A stretch of 64,000 bases of DNA from positions 53,173,133-53,237,132 of the forward strand of contig CM061238.1 of assembly GCA_030848705.1 (NCBI GenBank). The letters are read 5' to 3'. The stretch is from Heracleum sosnowskyi (Eukaryota > Streptophyta > Magnoliopsida > Apiales > Apiaceae). The notes below the pieces were generated by a model. The model was not told where the DNA came from. It did not search any database and saw nothing but the letters and a program-made list of their open reading frames with translations. A program made the position numbers and the translations under genes. This document shows positions 37,701-49,760 of the stretch, piece by piece (within the stretch, counting starts at the first letter, position 1; every line of letters begins with the position of its first letter).

Positions 37701-38558
37701 GTGAGGAAGAAGAAGATGATAGATCTGGAAAAGAAAGATGGTACTGAATGGGAAATGGCTTACAAAACCTTTTGCGGAGTTGAAGAAGGATTACAAGTCA
37801 ACGACAATGCTGAGGTGGAAGTTATTATTCAGGACATCAGAAGTGCTAATCTTGAAGATCAGACTTACTTTAAAGCACTGAGAAGCTCTATAATCTGTCT
37901 GACAGCTGGGGTCAAAGCAAATGGTGCCTGGAGCTTATTAATCAGTTTCCTGGAGAAAGGTACATTTGTGATTTCCACTAAGTTTTTAGAATAGAGGACA
38001 TATACAGAATTGCAGGCTATACTCATCAAGATCCAAAGAACTACAAGGCTAAATGAACTGCTCCGTGAGCATGTTAAGGAGATCGTGATGAAAGTCAGTC
38101 CAGAGATTACTGAAGATCCTCCAATGGTTAGATTCATGACGAATGACTTGTTCAGAATCTGCTATTTGGCTGAGGACAAACTGAGGGACTACCCAAGCAA
38201 CTATCTAATCTCAGTTGAGAAGTATCTTAGATCCACTGGATTCTCATCAACGGAGAAGGACAAAGCAGCAGACACTCTTAGAAGATTTCTAATGGAGAAT
38301 GTTCCTTACTATAGGAAAAGAGTGGAGAGAGGATTGGAAGTGCATACCAGATTGCCAAACATGCCAAAGCTAAACAAGAAAGATGTTAACATTGCATGGT
38401 TATGGGCTGGAGTGGGTCAAGAGGTTGAATATATTGGAAGACACATCCAAGGAGCAATCCTTAAACCTAGAGAACCACTGCACTATCTATCTGTGATTGA
38501 TTATCAAGCTGCTAACTCCGATCCAATGATTGAAGAAGGTGAGATTGGAATGGACTGA
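34767..38558 (+). pseudogene. Element F additional ORF (aORF), about 1,260 codons, broken
   Basis: The likely start is ATG 34767 (MAG then TAA at codon 4, 34776-34778; A has MAAEF at the same place). From there the frame is open to 37994. Regions: N-terminal shared domain to about residue 230 (WAEFLNTRSLVAYAV, QILHFPTENLV, CFYPRFLQLILN), a Pro/Glu-rich stretch, basic KRRR (about 35876), a long Ser/Thr/Asp-rich linker, coiled-coil-like segments (about 36860-37180) and an acidic, Glu/Lys-rich tail. Near 37885 the conserved continuation (ending FRIEDIYRIAG) is in another frame, returning near 38050, so two compensating indels. The last 180 codons (38010-38558) are lysine/arginine-rich and helical-looking. 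No known enzyme motif. Confidence 0.8.
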
Positions 38559-38791
38559 AGATTGAAGCAAAGAACAAAAGAACTATCAGCTCAGACTAGA
38601 GGAGCAACTTCATTGTATAAAGTTTAATTGTTTTTTGATTTATGAAATCTGGAAATGTATATATATCTGATCCAGAATGCATTAATATTATTACGCTGTC
38701 TTACTTTAAGTAGTTTCATGTTTCCTTAGTTAGTTGAGTTATCCTCGAAGTATTTGCTTGTCGAACTCTATCCAATCAAATAGGGGGAGAT
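38559..38791 (+). other. Element F 3' untranslated region and polypurine tract
   Basis: Non-coding; ends in AATAGGGGGAGAT (38779-38791) immediately before the 3' LTR, the usual plus-strand primer position. Confidence 0.9.
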
Positions 38792-39897
38792 TGTAAAGCA
38801 TAATGTAACATAAGATGTAAAAGAGATAACTACAACTCAACAAAGGACAAGACAAACAATAGTATTAACAGAAGCACATGAATCCAGAATCAAAGAAGAA
38901 AAGGTAAACTCAAAAAATCAAAATACGTTATGTATTCTTGAAGTCCGTAAACAGGTCACGGAAAGAAGTTCATGAAAATGTTCAAGCCTCAGTGACAGCA
39001 AAAGAAACAAGACTTTCAAGACGACAAAAGTATGTGAATGATTTAGGGTTCAGTACCACGGGATTCCAGTGATGAAGCAACCAGAACGACAAGGGACTTA
39101 TCAGCAACACTATATTGAAGGCATAAAAGAAGAATTGATCAAGTGTTATTCATCTGTGAACCAGACCAGTTGCACTAGGTGACGGCACTAAAAAGATCAA
39201 GTTGTTTTATCGTCTCAGAAGAAATTGATATAGTCTAAAACTTAAGCACCCAGGAGCTCAGGAGTAATTACTAAAGGACAAAAGACAAGAAAAAGAATTC
39301 GATAGTTTTTTTATTGAAAAAACTATCGAATGGTGGTTGAAGTGATTCATTGAATAACAAAGTAAATTAATTTGGCATTCGATAGTTTTGATTTAAAAAC
39401 TATCGAATGACAAATTGATTTAATCCATTCGATGGTTTTTCAATTCATGGAGCAGGTGAAAAGTTGTGCTTGTCTGACAGGTTGATGAAGATCCAACGGC
39501 CAAGAATATTCTATTCTAAATGGTTCGATGGTTTTTCAATTCAAGTCTACAATTAACTCGAGAGAAGAAAGTGTCTTCTTGAGTTAAGGCATTCAACACA
39601 GAAACATTACTACGAGAGAGAACTAAGCCGGAGAAATTATCAAAAAATTAATAGTGCTCAGAACTTGATCATTGTTTTGTATTTGTGTAACCTTAAACTC
39701 ATTGAAGCTAATCTACGGATTAGAAATTGTAGCACCCCTCGAGGTTTATATTTATAAAAAGATATATTCCCCGAAACTTGATTTGGTTTGGTGTGTTTGA
39801 TTTCGTTATAGAACTGAAAGATTAATCCGCGAACGAAATTGAATTATTTGTGAGTATCGTATTCAACCCCCCCTTCTACGATACTTTGGACCTAACA
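38792..39897 (+). repeat. Element F 3' LTR
   Basis: Direct repeat of 27476-28581, same length, with scattered G/A and other changes. The LTR-end hairpin is at 39853-39885. Confidence 0.95.
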
Positions 39898-39902
39898 GAC
39901 AT
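39898..39902. other. Right target-site duplication of element F (GACAT)
   Basis: Matches 27471-27475. Confidence 0.95.
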
Positions 39903-40634
39903 GGACTTAGGATAAGCCAACTTTGTTGTGTCTATCCCTTCTAGTTCATGCAAATGAGAGTCTAAATGATTTAAAATGCATTGCAGAAAACGAGGATAGA
40001 AGATTTCAGTACCTCTGTGGCGTGGAGACTTACCCAACCTTTGAGCCAACTCCCTTATAATGATTGCTCCTACATTGATTTCCTGGTTGTATGCCAGGGA
40101 ATGAGCAAGCCTCACTGCAATGTGGCTGATTTGATCCCACCCAGTCTTTCTGCACAGAAACACCTTCTGCAGAGCATCAAACAAGAATGACCACTCCCTC
40201 CTTACATGCTTCTTGGTCAGCTTCCCCATATCTATCTCATCAGCATACTTTATCAGTGTCAAGAAATCCACCATTTCCTGGTCACTGGCTTCAGCATCAT
40301 GCCCCTCCGTCTTAAAATCAAAGGTTTCATTTACTTCTTTCTCCCCAAACACCAACTCCTTTCCTCCAATACTGCAGGTTACTTCATAGAATGAAGTGCC
40401 ATCCTCCCTTTCCAGTAAAGTGCAATTGGCCGTCCTCCAAAACGCCTCAAGAATATCAACATACATGGGTGGATTCATCGTCAACGCCTGACGAAGATAT
40501 GAGGTGTTCAGAAAGCGTACAAAGCACTTGTACCTTGGGTTTGCCTCGGTTTCAGATGGAATGGTGAGAAGATTGGTTTCTTTGGGAATGGTTAAAGGGT
40601 TTGGAGAAGAAGCTGTTTGAGATTTGGGTGTCAT
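39898..40634 (-). pseudogene. Element C additional ORF, N-terminal domain, cut by element F
   Basis: Starts at the ATG ending at 40634 (MTPKSQTASSPNPLTIPKE). Shares the aORF N-terminal domain: CFVRFLNTSYLRQAL, an EVNETFDF block matching QILHFP of F, VRREWSFLFDALQKVF and EIFYPRFLQCILNHL. The frame runs to the TSD of F and resumes at 27475. Undamaged in this part. Confidence 0.85.
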
Positions 40635-41343
40635 TTGAAATTGAGATTGAAGAAGAGAGAAGAGAGTTTGAGTTTAGGTTTTAGAAATTGAGAGCAATAG
40701 ACAGAATGAAAAGTTGTGAACGGTCGGCAAAAAGTATTTATATGATAGAGACACTGCGATATGGAGTTATGAATATGTACAGGTTATTTGTATGTCGCGA
40801 AGTCTCAAAATGGCATGTACCGCAAAGTCTTACAAAGTATATCGCAGAGTCTAAAATGAACTATGTCGCAAAGTCTTAGAGATCGAAAGATTGAGGGGAC
40901 TTTGCGATATAGTATAAATACCCTGTCTAAAACTTTCGTATTGGAATTTCAAGCATTTTGTCAGACTTATACCAAAATTCTGAAATAAAATTAATTTAAT
41001 TCAAAATTCTGTCAAGTATGGAGACTTGTCGATATAGTTATTCTAAGTCGCGAAGTCATAAAATGAACTATGTCGCAAACTCATGAAATGAACTATATCG
41101 CGAAGTCTCACAGTTTCAACAGTTTGCGATATAAGTCTGTTTGATTTGAACTAAGTCGTGAACTCTCAAGATCACCTATGTAGAGATGTCTTAAAAACTC
41201 ATAACTTCTCAGAAAAGTATGATTTGAATATGCAGTAAAATACTGAAATATTTATAAATCATATCTCAGCTAATTTTCACTCCAAATGAATAGAGCATCT
41301 AAATACAGTGAAAATTTACTGCTGCAAAAATTAACTAGCATAC
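40635..41343. repeat. Element C pol-aORF spacer with TATGTCGCAAAGTCT array
   Basis: Between 40780 and 41170 about ten copies of (T)ATGTCGC(G/A)AAGTCT and relatives (TATCGCGAAGTC, opposite TTTGCGATATA) in both orientations. CG-containing core in AT-rich sequence. No gene. C has no recognisable LTR in the window, so I cannot say whether the word was also in its LTR. Confidence 0.85.
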
Positions 41344-43794
41344 TTACTTGGAACAACTAAATGAAGGATTAAGCATTCCAATTTCACTCACAAGTCTGTT
41401 GAAGACACCTTCATTTAGAGGTTTAGTAAATATGTCAGCTAATTGTTTCTCAGTTGGAACATAAGAGACTTCTATGGTACCATTTGCAGCATGTTCCCTA
41501 ATGAAATGGTACCTGATCTCAATGTGCTTTGTAGTAGAATGATTAACAGGATTGGCAATTATGGATATTGTACTAGTATTGTCACACATCAGAGGTATGT
41601 GTTCCAACACCAGTCCATAATCCATAAGTTGATTTCTAATCCAAAGCAATTGAGCACAACAACTTCCAGCAGCAATATATTCAGCCTCAGTTGTGGATGT
41701 TGCTGTGGATTGTTGTTTCTTAATGAACCAGGACACTAACCTTTGACCTAAGAATTGGCAGCTTCCAGAGGTGTTCTTCCTGTCAATTCTGCATCCAGCA
41801 TAATCAGAATCTGTGTAACCAACCAGGTTGAACCCAGTGCCTTTTGGATACCATAGCCCAAGATTAGGGGTCCCTTTCAGATACCTGAAGATTTTTTTGA
41901 TAGCCATCATGTGAGATTCCTTGGGATCAGATTGAAACCTTGCACAAAGGCATGTGGCAAACATGATGTCTGGCCTGCTAGCTGTGAGATAGAGCAGTGA
42001 TCCAACCATGCCTCTGTAAACCTTGATGTCAACTTTCTTGCCTTTCTTGTCTTCATCAAGTTTGATAGCAGTGGACATGGGAGTTTTTGCAGAGGATGCG
42101 TCTTCCAAACCATATTTCTTCAAAAGATCTTTGACATACTTTGATTGATTTATGAAGATGCCATCCTCCCTTTGATGTACTTGTAGACCTAGGAAGTAGG
42201 TCAACTCTCCCATCATACTCATCTCATATTTGCTTTGCATCAACTTAGAGAACCTTTCACAGATTTTTTCATTTGAAGAGCCAAAGATGATATCATCCAC
42301 ATAAATTTGGACTAGAATGATATCATTTCCATGCTTCTTGAAGAATAAGGTTTTATCAATTGTACCCCTGGTAAATTGGTGCTCAAGAAGGAATTGAGAT
42401 AGAGTTTCATACCATGCTCTAGGTGCCTGTTTGAGTCCATAGAGTGCTTTGAGCAGTCTATACACAAAGTCTGGGAAATTTTTATTTTCAAAGCCAGGTG
42501 GTTGGTACACATAAACTTCTTCAGCAAGATCACCATTGAGAAATGCACTTTTCACATCCATTTGATACACCTTGAAATCTGAGTGAGCTGCAAAAGCCAA
42601 GAAGATTCTGATGGCTTCCAGTCTTTCTACAGGTGCAAATGTCTCATCATAATCAATGCCCTCTTGTTGACAGTATCCTTTGGCAACCAACCTTGCTTTG
42701 TTTCTTATCACCACTCCTTCTTCATCCATCTTGTTCCTGAACACCCATTTAGTGTCAATAACATTCTTTCCTTCTGGAGGTGGCACTAGTTCCCATACTT
42801 TGTTTTTCTCAAATTGATTCAATTCTTCTTGCATGACAACAATCCAATCAGAGTTCTTCAAAGCTTCTTCAATTACTTTTGGTTCCTCTTGTGACAGAAA
42901 GCAGTTGTAGAGACATGTATTCATTGTTGCCCTTCTTGTTCTAACTCCCTCACCAGGATCTCCAATGATTTGATCCCTAGTGTGGGCTCTGTCCCATTTC
43001 CTTGTGTGACCCTGTTCATTTCCTTGACTTGATCCAGGATCATTTTGAGTGTCAGTTGCATTTTCTTCTTCTCCCCCTGTGTTTTTGAATCCTTGCACAG
43101 GTGTTTGAAGAAGATCATCAACTTCAAGAGTTTCATTTTCTAGAACAGTTTGAGCAGGAGGTTCATCCTCACTTTCAGAATCCTCAAGGTAACCTTGATT
43201 TTCAAATCTTAATGGCACACTGTCTTGTTCACTTGTTTTAAGTCCAGGAGTTTTCTTGTCATCAAAGGTAACATCCATGCTTTCCATGAATTTGTGTTTC
43301 TCAGGTACAAAAACCCTGTATGCTGTCCTTTCCAGAGAGTATCCAATGAAAATACCTTCAAATGCTTTAGCATCAAATTTTCCAGCATGTTCAGAGGTAT
43401 CTTTCATCACAAAACACTTGCTTCCAAACACATGAAGATGCTTGAAGGATGCTCTTTTGCCAGTCATTAATGAGTAAGGAGTTTTTCCAGACTTCTTATT
43501 GATCAATGTTCTATTTTGCACATAGCATGCTGTGTTAACAACATCAGCCCAAAAGCTAGTAGGTAGCTTTGCATCCAATAGTATTGTTCTTGCAGCTTCA
43601 ATGAGAGTTCTATTCTTTCTCTCAACTATTCCATTTTGTTGAGGTGTTCTAGGAGCTGAAAATTGTTGAGAAATTCCTTTATCCTTACAGAACTCATACA
43701 ATGTTGAATTTCTGAACTCAGTCCCATTATGACTTCTCAAAGTAACTATAGAAGAACCAGTGCTTTGTGCTTCTCTATCAACTCTCTTAATATG
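41344..43794 (-). pseudogene. Element C pol, 3' part: integrase core, RT, RNase H, open but cut by element D
   Basis: Open without stops from the D insertion site to the end at 41344. Integrase Asp box reads LRSHNGTEFRN, so the catalytic Asp is His (codon 43729-43731). Then RTPQQNGIVERKNRTLIEAA, the linker, RT with QMDVKSAFLNGDL and YVDD (VQIYVDDIIFGSS), RNase H (TEAEYIAAGSCCAQLLW) and the HSTTKHIEIRYHFIREH ending. The upstream part continues at 56697-57460. About the first 17 codons right of 43794 belong to the D LTR, not to pol. Confidence 0.9.
43790..43794. other. Left target-site duplication of element D (ATATG)
   Basis: ATATG precedes TGTTAATCCC at 43795 and recurs at 56697-56701; the C integrase frame resumes on each side. 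Confidence 0.95.
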
Positions 43795-44841
43795 TGTTAA
43801 TCCCAAATGACCTAACAGAATTGTAGAAGGGGGGGTTGAATACAATTCTTGATATTTCTTAAACTTAAAAACAACTTACAAATAAAAACTGAACTTAATG
43901 TAAAAATCACAAGCACATAAATGATTTCAGTTGGATTGTTTGATGATCCAACTGAAGTGATTTTTATTTCAGAAATAATCTGTGATACAAAATGTACACA
44001 GCTGCTCAGTTACAAGAGTGTAGAGAAGTATGCTCTCAAAGATAGCTAATACAATCTATTTGTTTTTCTTCTCACACTTCTATTTTAACTGCTACACTTG
44101 GTTATATACATTCCCAAGTTTACAATACTATTTTGGTTACACTAAAGTACACTAGTAATAACCATCAGTAGTTTGCTTTTCATTCCTTTTGTCCAATGGT
44201 CCTTGGAGATCCTTGCTTTTGTCTTCACGCTTATTATGATCACTCCCAAGAGCTTTATTGGAAATTGGAATGTTTCCTTATTTCCAGTAACCATTTTGAT
44301 GGCTTCCAATGCACAGTACACTTCCATATCTCCTTTAGATCTGTTCAGTAAACTGTCACTATCACTTTGTCAACTATTCAAAAAGTAATAGTGATTCGTT
44401 GATGGCATGGAGATGTGTTTCGTTGATAGCTTTATTCTTCATTTCGTTGATGGTGTATTCCTCGTTTCGTTGATAGAGTAATCTTCATTCCGTTGACAGA
44501 CTAATCTTCATACCGTTGATAGAGTAATTTTCATACCGTTGACATGTCTTCACTTAGGCAGAATTACATGGCATAATATATTTACAATTCACCAACCTAT
44601 TTTGCCTATCTAGTACTTAGTCAACATGACTTAGAAAAACCTATCTAATACATACAACAAATTGCATATCAAACTGTGAAGTATTGTACAGTACAATTGC
44701 TACATCACTCATTTCGTTGATGAGCTTCCTGTCAACGAAACACTGCAAAGCATTCCATTTCGTTGACAGTTACAAAATGACTTAATACAAAATCTACTAA
44801 GTGTTTTTATAATTATCATCAAGAACAACATATTCCTAACA
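43795..44841 (-). repeat. Element D 3' LTR
   Basis: Direct repeat of 55646-56696. Sense strand TGTTAGGAATATG ... GGGATTAACA. LTR-end hairpin at 43817-43849. Confidence 0.95.
44390..44770. repeat. Element D motif array (TTCGTTGATAG / CCGTTGACAG) in the LTR
   Basis: About ten words of (T/A)(T/C)CGTTGA(T/C)(A/G)G or its complement GTCAACGAAA between 44395 and 44770. The other LTR has the same array at about 56248-56625. Confidence 0.9.
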
Positions 44842-44857
44842 ATCTCCCCCAATTTAT
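44842..44857 (-). other. Element D polypurine tract
   Basis: Sense strand AAATTGGGGGAGAT abuts the 3' LTR. The rest of the 3' untranslated region, 44858-45034, has nothing else recognisable. Confidence 0.9.
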
Positions 44858-45034
44858 GACTGATAGAATAACAGCCATAAATCAAGAGCCTTGATGATAA
44901 CAAAAACACTTAGACATATTACACATGATAAAAGTAGAAATGGCATTGAGCTTCATTGAATTTAATTGAAATGCAAAGTAGAAAATCTTACAAAACAAGT
45001 GCACAGAGTTGCTCCTCTAGACTGAGCAGATTTT

Positions 45035-48000
45035 TCATCTTTGCCTCCGTGGTCTTGTTTTCTTCCCTTTTCTTGCATTGTTCTCCTCAATTTGAGCTTG
45101 AAGTCTTCTGTAGAAAATCTTCTCTTCTTCATCTTGATTCCCCAACTTGGATTGCATTAACCTTAGAGTTTCATTGGATGCCTTCTCCAGTTAGTCTTCT
45201 ATTCTGAAGAATCTTCTACAGTTGTCCTTATCTCTGAATTCCATCATCCAAAAAGGTTGGAGATGAATTATCTTTCCTGTTTGAGGGACCTTCAATACTC
45301 TGGGAAGTGCACCAGGCTTGTTCCAGCTAGCTTTGATTTGGCAAATCTTGGAGACAACCTCAGACTTGGCTGTTTTGGTAAAACCAAAATCTTTCTTCAA
45401 ACATTTAAACACAGATAGCAGTGTCTGATAGTCTTCTCCCAGAATTCTGTGTAGAGGCCAAACCAGTTCTCTCCCACCCTTGTAGACAAATACCAATCTC
45501 TCTGGTAGTTTGTAAGAAGCTGCTATTCCTCTCACTTCAACCAGGTCATCAAGATTGATATGAATGTCAGACTCCTCCCTGATATCAGCAATGTAGATGA
45601 AGTCTTCTGGGTTGGTAGGGGGTTTCTCAGCTTCTGGTCTCCTTACCAGAATTGGCTTAGCCTTGGTAGCCCTTTGCTTAGATTTCTTCTTTGGATCCAT
45701 TTCAAAGAGGAATTTTGGAAAGTTGGCCTCATCAAACTCAATTGGCTCTCCCTTTGGCTCAATTGGCCGATCATGGAAATTTACAGGATGATTAGGATCA
45801 CAGGCTAACTTTACCTCTGAAACAGGATCAGGAATTGTTGGAGGTGCAATTGGTACAGAAGAGTCTGATGCAATGCTCTGAGAGTCATCATTCTCAAAGG
45901 CTATGTTTCTCCTAGCTCTTGCCTTTGGTTGCCTTGTGCTCTTCTTTGCACTCCTTTCCTCTCTTGCTTTTTCTTCTAGCTGTATTTCTTCTTCATCAAG
46001 AGACTGAGCAACAGCAAGGGCTTGCATTGCTGCTCTTTCTGACTCTTCAGCTTTAGCTTCAGCAAAGTTTGGGTGACCAGCCCAAACACAGATTTCTTGT
46101 CCATTCCTGTAGACAATTGCCCTTTGCTTCCTTATCTCATAATCATTGCTTTCCTTGTTTTTTGTGATAAGTAGACCAAGAAGCTTGAGCTCATCTGGAT
46201 AAGGTGCAGGATAGAAAATCCTTGCTATATTTTTGCCCTTTGGTTTAGCAGGGGACTTGGGAGATAAGCTTCTTTGGAGTGTAGCTTGTTCCACATCCCT
46301 AATGCATGAAGTTTGTCCTTTTTCCTTCCTTGGACCTTGAGTGACTCCATGTAGAAGGGGCTCTACCTGATAGAAAGAATTGGTCTGTGGCTCCCATTCC
46401 GTTGACACTAGAACCCTGGCATTCGTTGATGGATTTGAGTCCTTTGTAGTTTCAACAATTTTCTTGACCCTTGCTTCTATGTTGGACCAATGGTCTTTAA
46501 TTTGTTCTGCAAGTCTCATCCTCATAGAAGCTTCCTGTATTAGGTCAATACCATCCTTTTGCTTCTTTCCAAGCTCCCCCATTGCTAGTGGCTCATTTGG
46601 TAAGGAAATGGCTGGGACCATAACCTTTGTGATTTGAATGTCTAGCTCCTTAGATTTCTCCCCCTTTTTGTTATCATCAAAAGAGATGACTGGGAGTCCT
46701 TGAGCTGCCACTAGTTGGGCCAATAGTTGTGTTTGCTTCTCCTGTTCCTTTTGCATCTTAGATAAAGTAGCTTCCACCTTGTCCACTCGATAAGAGAGAG
46801 TCTTCAAGGAGGTAGCCACTTCAGGTTCCTTAGAGAAAAACCTGGTCATCTTGGACACAGTGAGAAGAGGAAGCTTTTCATCTAGCCTCCTGTCATTAGC
46901 ATCCTTGAGGTTGCTAATGGAATCCTTGATTTCTGTAGCTTCAATCCTTGTCTGTAGCATCTGTAGCCTTTGAATTTCCAGAGAATCCATGATGGCCTTG
47001 TAGAATTTCTTGTCCCTTGCATTTGCAGACTCATGAGCTAGATATGCCTCATTGTACTGCCTTGAGATAGCAGCATCTAGAGTGAATCTTCCATGCATAT
47101 CCTGAGAAAGCCAGTCTGGTCTAGGAGGCACCACAGAAGTCCCAGTCTGTGAAGTAGTGGCCACCTGTATATTATCACCATAGCTGTCCTCATCATCAGA
47201 AAAGTCAAAGTCTCCACTTACTGCAGCTCCTGGAGGTAGATTGGTCAAGGCATCCTTTGCTCTTTGCATTGATGCAGTTGTATGAATTAGGTTTAGTGAC
47301 CTTTCTGCCTCCACATTGCCCTGTTGAGCCATAATTTGATAGGCTGGCACATGATGAGTAAAGGTCTCAGGATCCAGGGAAATACTATCCAGAGTCTGTT
47401 GATAATGCTCTTGGAAAGTAGGTTCCCTTTCTCCCTCACTGACCTCCATTAACTCACTTGCAATGGCTGCTTCATCCCTTATTGCTCCTGTAGTCCCTTC
47501 TCTCTCTCCTTTATTTTCTTGCATCATGGGCTCCCCATGGCTCACACCTCTCACACCCTCACCTTCACCTACTAAGGTGGAACCCTCAGCCTCTCCTTTT
47601 GCCTGACTGGAAGAAATAGTCAGCCTCTCACTCTCAACCTCTCCTTTTGCCTGGCTGCAAGCCAGCCTCTCAGTTTCACTCCCTCTCAAACCTAGAAGTG
47701 TCTCAACTACCACTAGATCATCTGCACTAGTTGTGGAAACAACTTGATTTTCAATTAAAGGTGCAGAATGAACTATCAACGGTATGGTAGTTTGAACTGT
47801 CAACGGTATGGATACCGTTGATGGAGAGACACTTGTCAACGAAAGAGACTGTTTCGTTGATGAAGTCAAGAAAGCACTTTGAGAAAGTGAAATTACAGTA
47901 GAATCTGTGGTGATTGATTTAAGAGATTGTTCCACAGATCCTCTTGTAACTTCAGAAAAGGATGTTTGGTGGCCCAACAAATCACTTAACAAGTGATGGT

Positions 48001-49217
48001 CACCAATGTCAGAGTGGGGCTTCTCCAAGAAAAGAGTTGGAGAATCAGGGATAGATGAATGGATCATATCCACATCTAATGATTGAGTTGCTGAGTTTTG
48101 AGGAGTTGGTTCAAGATTTATATTTAAAGAATTGGGAAGACACAATGGGGCTTGGCTGGATCTCACTCATCTTTCCTTCCTTATCCTTAGGGTTTCTTTT
48201 ATGTTCACCCCTTCCCTCACCTCTCACAGCACCTACAACACTCCCCTTAGGTTGTGTAGTGGATTTTACAACAGGTGCCTTTTGGGAAGCACCTGAGGTT
48301 GGCTTGGAGGATTTCTTTGATTTTGGTTTTGTTGCTGGGACAGGAGCCTGTTGGGTCACAACTACAGACTCCACAGCAACAGGACTGGGTGATACAGTTG
48401 AAGTAACAACTATACTAGAAGGGATAGCAGTAGTTACCTCAATTATTGGCAGATACACCACTGGAACATCACCATTGTGGTTCAACCTCAGTATGTCTGT
48501 CAATACTCTCTTCTCTTGCACAAAGCAATCAAACCTAGACACAGGGTTAGAGATAACCAATGGTGCTGGACTAACATGGTTAGCCAACATCATCAGAAAT
48601 CTAGCATAATAGATATTTTTCTTCCTATTTGCCTTATCACCCAACTTAGCACCAATTTCATACATAAGTTGGGTGCTAAAGTTGTAATATCTATCAGTTA
48701 GGAGCATGGTAAATAGAATCAACATGGAATTAGTTAATGCATCAAAATTACTAATTTTACCAGAAAAGACTTTAATGAATGCATCAGCTAAATAACTGTA
48801 TTCCCTAACCAAACCTCTCCTAATTATCTTACCCAAATTATCAGTAGGCAATGAGTAGTTTATGGAATTTAGCATGTTAACCATTTCAGTGAATGTGGGA
48901 AAAGCAGAGCAATCATTATCAGGAAGGTGTAAGCATGCTTGCAACACATCAGAATTAACTATATACTCATTACCTTGGATGGTGAATTGCAAAGTACAAT
49001 TTGTCCCACTGTACTCACATGAGGTCCACATTTCTTCGATTATCTCATTGTAGAGTGGTGTAGAGTGAAACATTGCGTAGCTCAACTTGCAATTCTTCAT
49101 GAAGTCCATCATTTTGAAAAACAGACTGTTCGGGCTTTCTTTGACAACAAAGGGGATGGAGTTGTTTTTCTCATAGATAAACCCTCCAGCAGACATGAGC
49201 TTGACTATGGGTGCCAT
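45035..49217 (-). pseudogene. Element D additional ORF (aORF), about 1,390 codons, one frameshift and one stop
   Basis: Starts MAPIVKLMSAGGF (ATG ending 49217). N-terminal domain with ARFLMMLANHV matching the CFYPRFLQLILN block of F, then a basic/Ser stretch (KPKSKKSSKPTS). A one-base frameshift near 48115-48165 moves the rest into a second frame: Ser/Thr-rich, Glu-rich, helical segments around 46700-46900, Lys/Arg patches, and a conserved C-terminal block (LVFVYKGGRELVWPLHRIL ... RRFFRIED). TAA at 45191-45193 follows RIED, but the same frame stays open another 51 codons to TGA at 45035-45037, ending in a basic tail (RKGKKTRPRRQR), so the TAA looks like a nonsense change (CAA to TAA fits). 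Confidence 0.8.
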
Positions 49218-49760
49218 TGTTGAGTGAGAAAAAGCTTCGAACTGAATTGCTTGTTAGAGAGAAGAAGAGAGAAAAACCTTTGGAATTTTTGAGAACAGGT
49301 AAAAAAAAAAAATTAAGGAAAATAGAATTTCTTAAATACTCCCCCAAAAATTCTCAGAAAACGAGTCCAATAATAAATGTAAATTACTGGATTGGCTTAA
49401 AAAATATAACCGTTACTCTTAAAGTATTACCATGATTTATACTTACAGGGGTGTATGCATAGATCGTGGTAAAAGACGTGTCAAATCTCAACGGTTCAGA
49501 TTAAAAGCGCTATATCAACGAATCAGATTTGGGCGTTTAAGGTCCCGTCTATTTCGTTGATAAAGCTGCGTTTCGTTGATATAAAAGAGCTATCAACGAA
49601 ACACCCAGAAAAATGCTAAGACTATCAACGAAATGGTGCGTTTCGTTGACATAGTAATTTTGACTTAGACAAAATTTCACTTTTTCCTGAGAAAATTAAT
49701 TCACAGAAAAACATAGCAAATTTCTGGCTACATTGTAACTTGCAAATATCTCAAAAATAA
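49218..49760. repeat. Element D pol-aORF spacer with motif copies
   Basis: No gene. Between 49510 and 49655 six or seven copies of ATCAACGAAA / TTTCGTTGA(T/C) in both orientations, the D word. Confidence 0.9.

Larger units (their letters stand above)
27476..39897 (+). mobile_element. Element F: complete 12.4-kb Sirevirus-like copia element, plus strand
   Basis: LTRs of 1106 bp each (27476-28581, 38792-39897), PBS, a gag-pol frame (28742-33325), spacer with motif array, additional ORF (34767-38558), polypurine tract and TSD GACAT. It is inserted, in opposite orientation, in the additional ORF of element C. The LTRs differ by roughly a dozen substitutions by eye (about 1%), a young insertion. 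It cannot act alone now: nonsense codons in gag, protease and aORF, and a changed integrase residue. Confidence 0.95.

Noticed and set aside
34767..38558. Retroviral envelope gene in the position 3' of pol
   Set aside because: No signal peptide, no clear membrane anchor, and NLS-like basic patches instead; called an additional ORF.
44142..44327. 61-codon open frame, identical at 55997-56182
   Set aside because: Duplicated only because it is in the D LTRs; no homology recognised.
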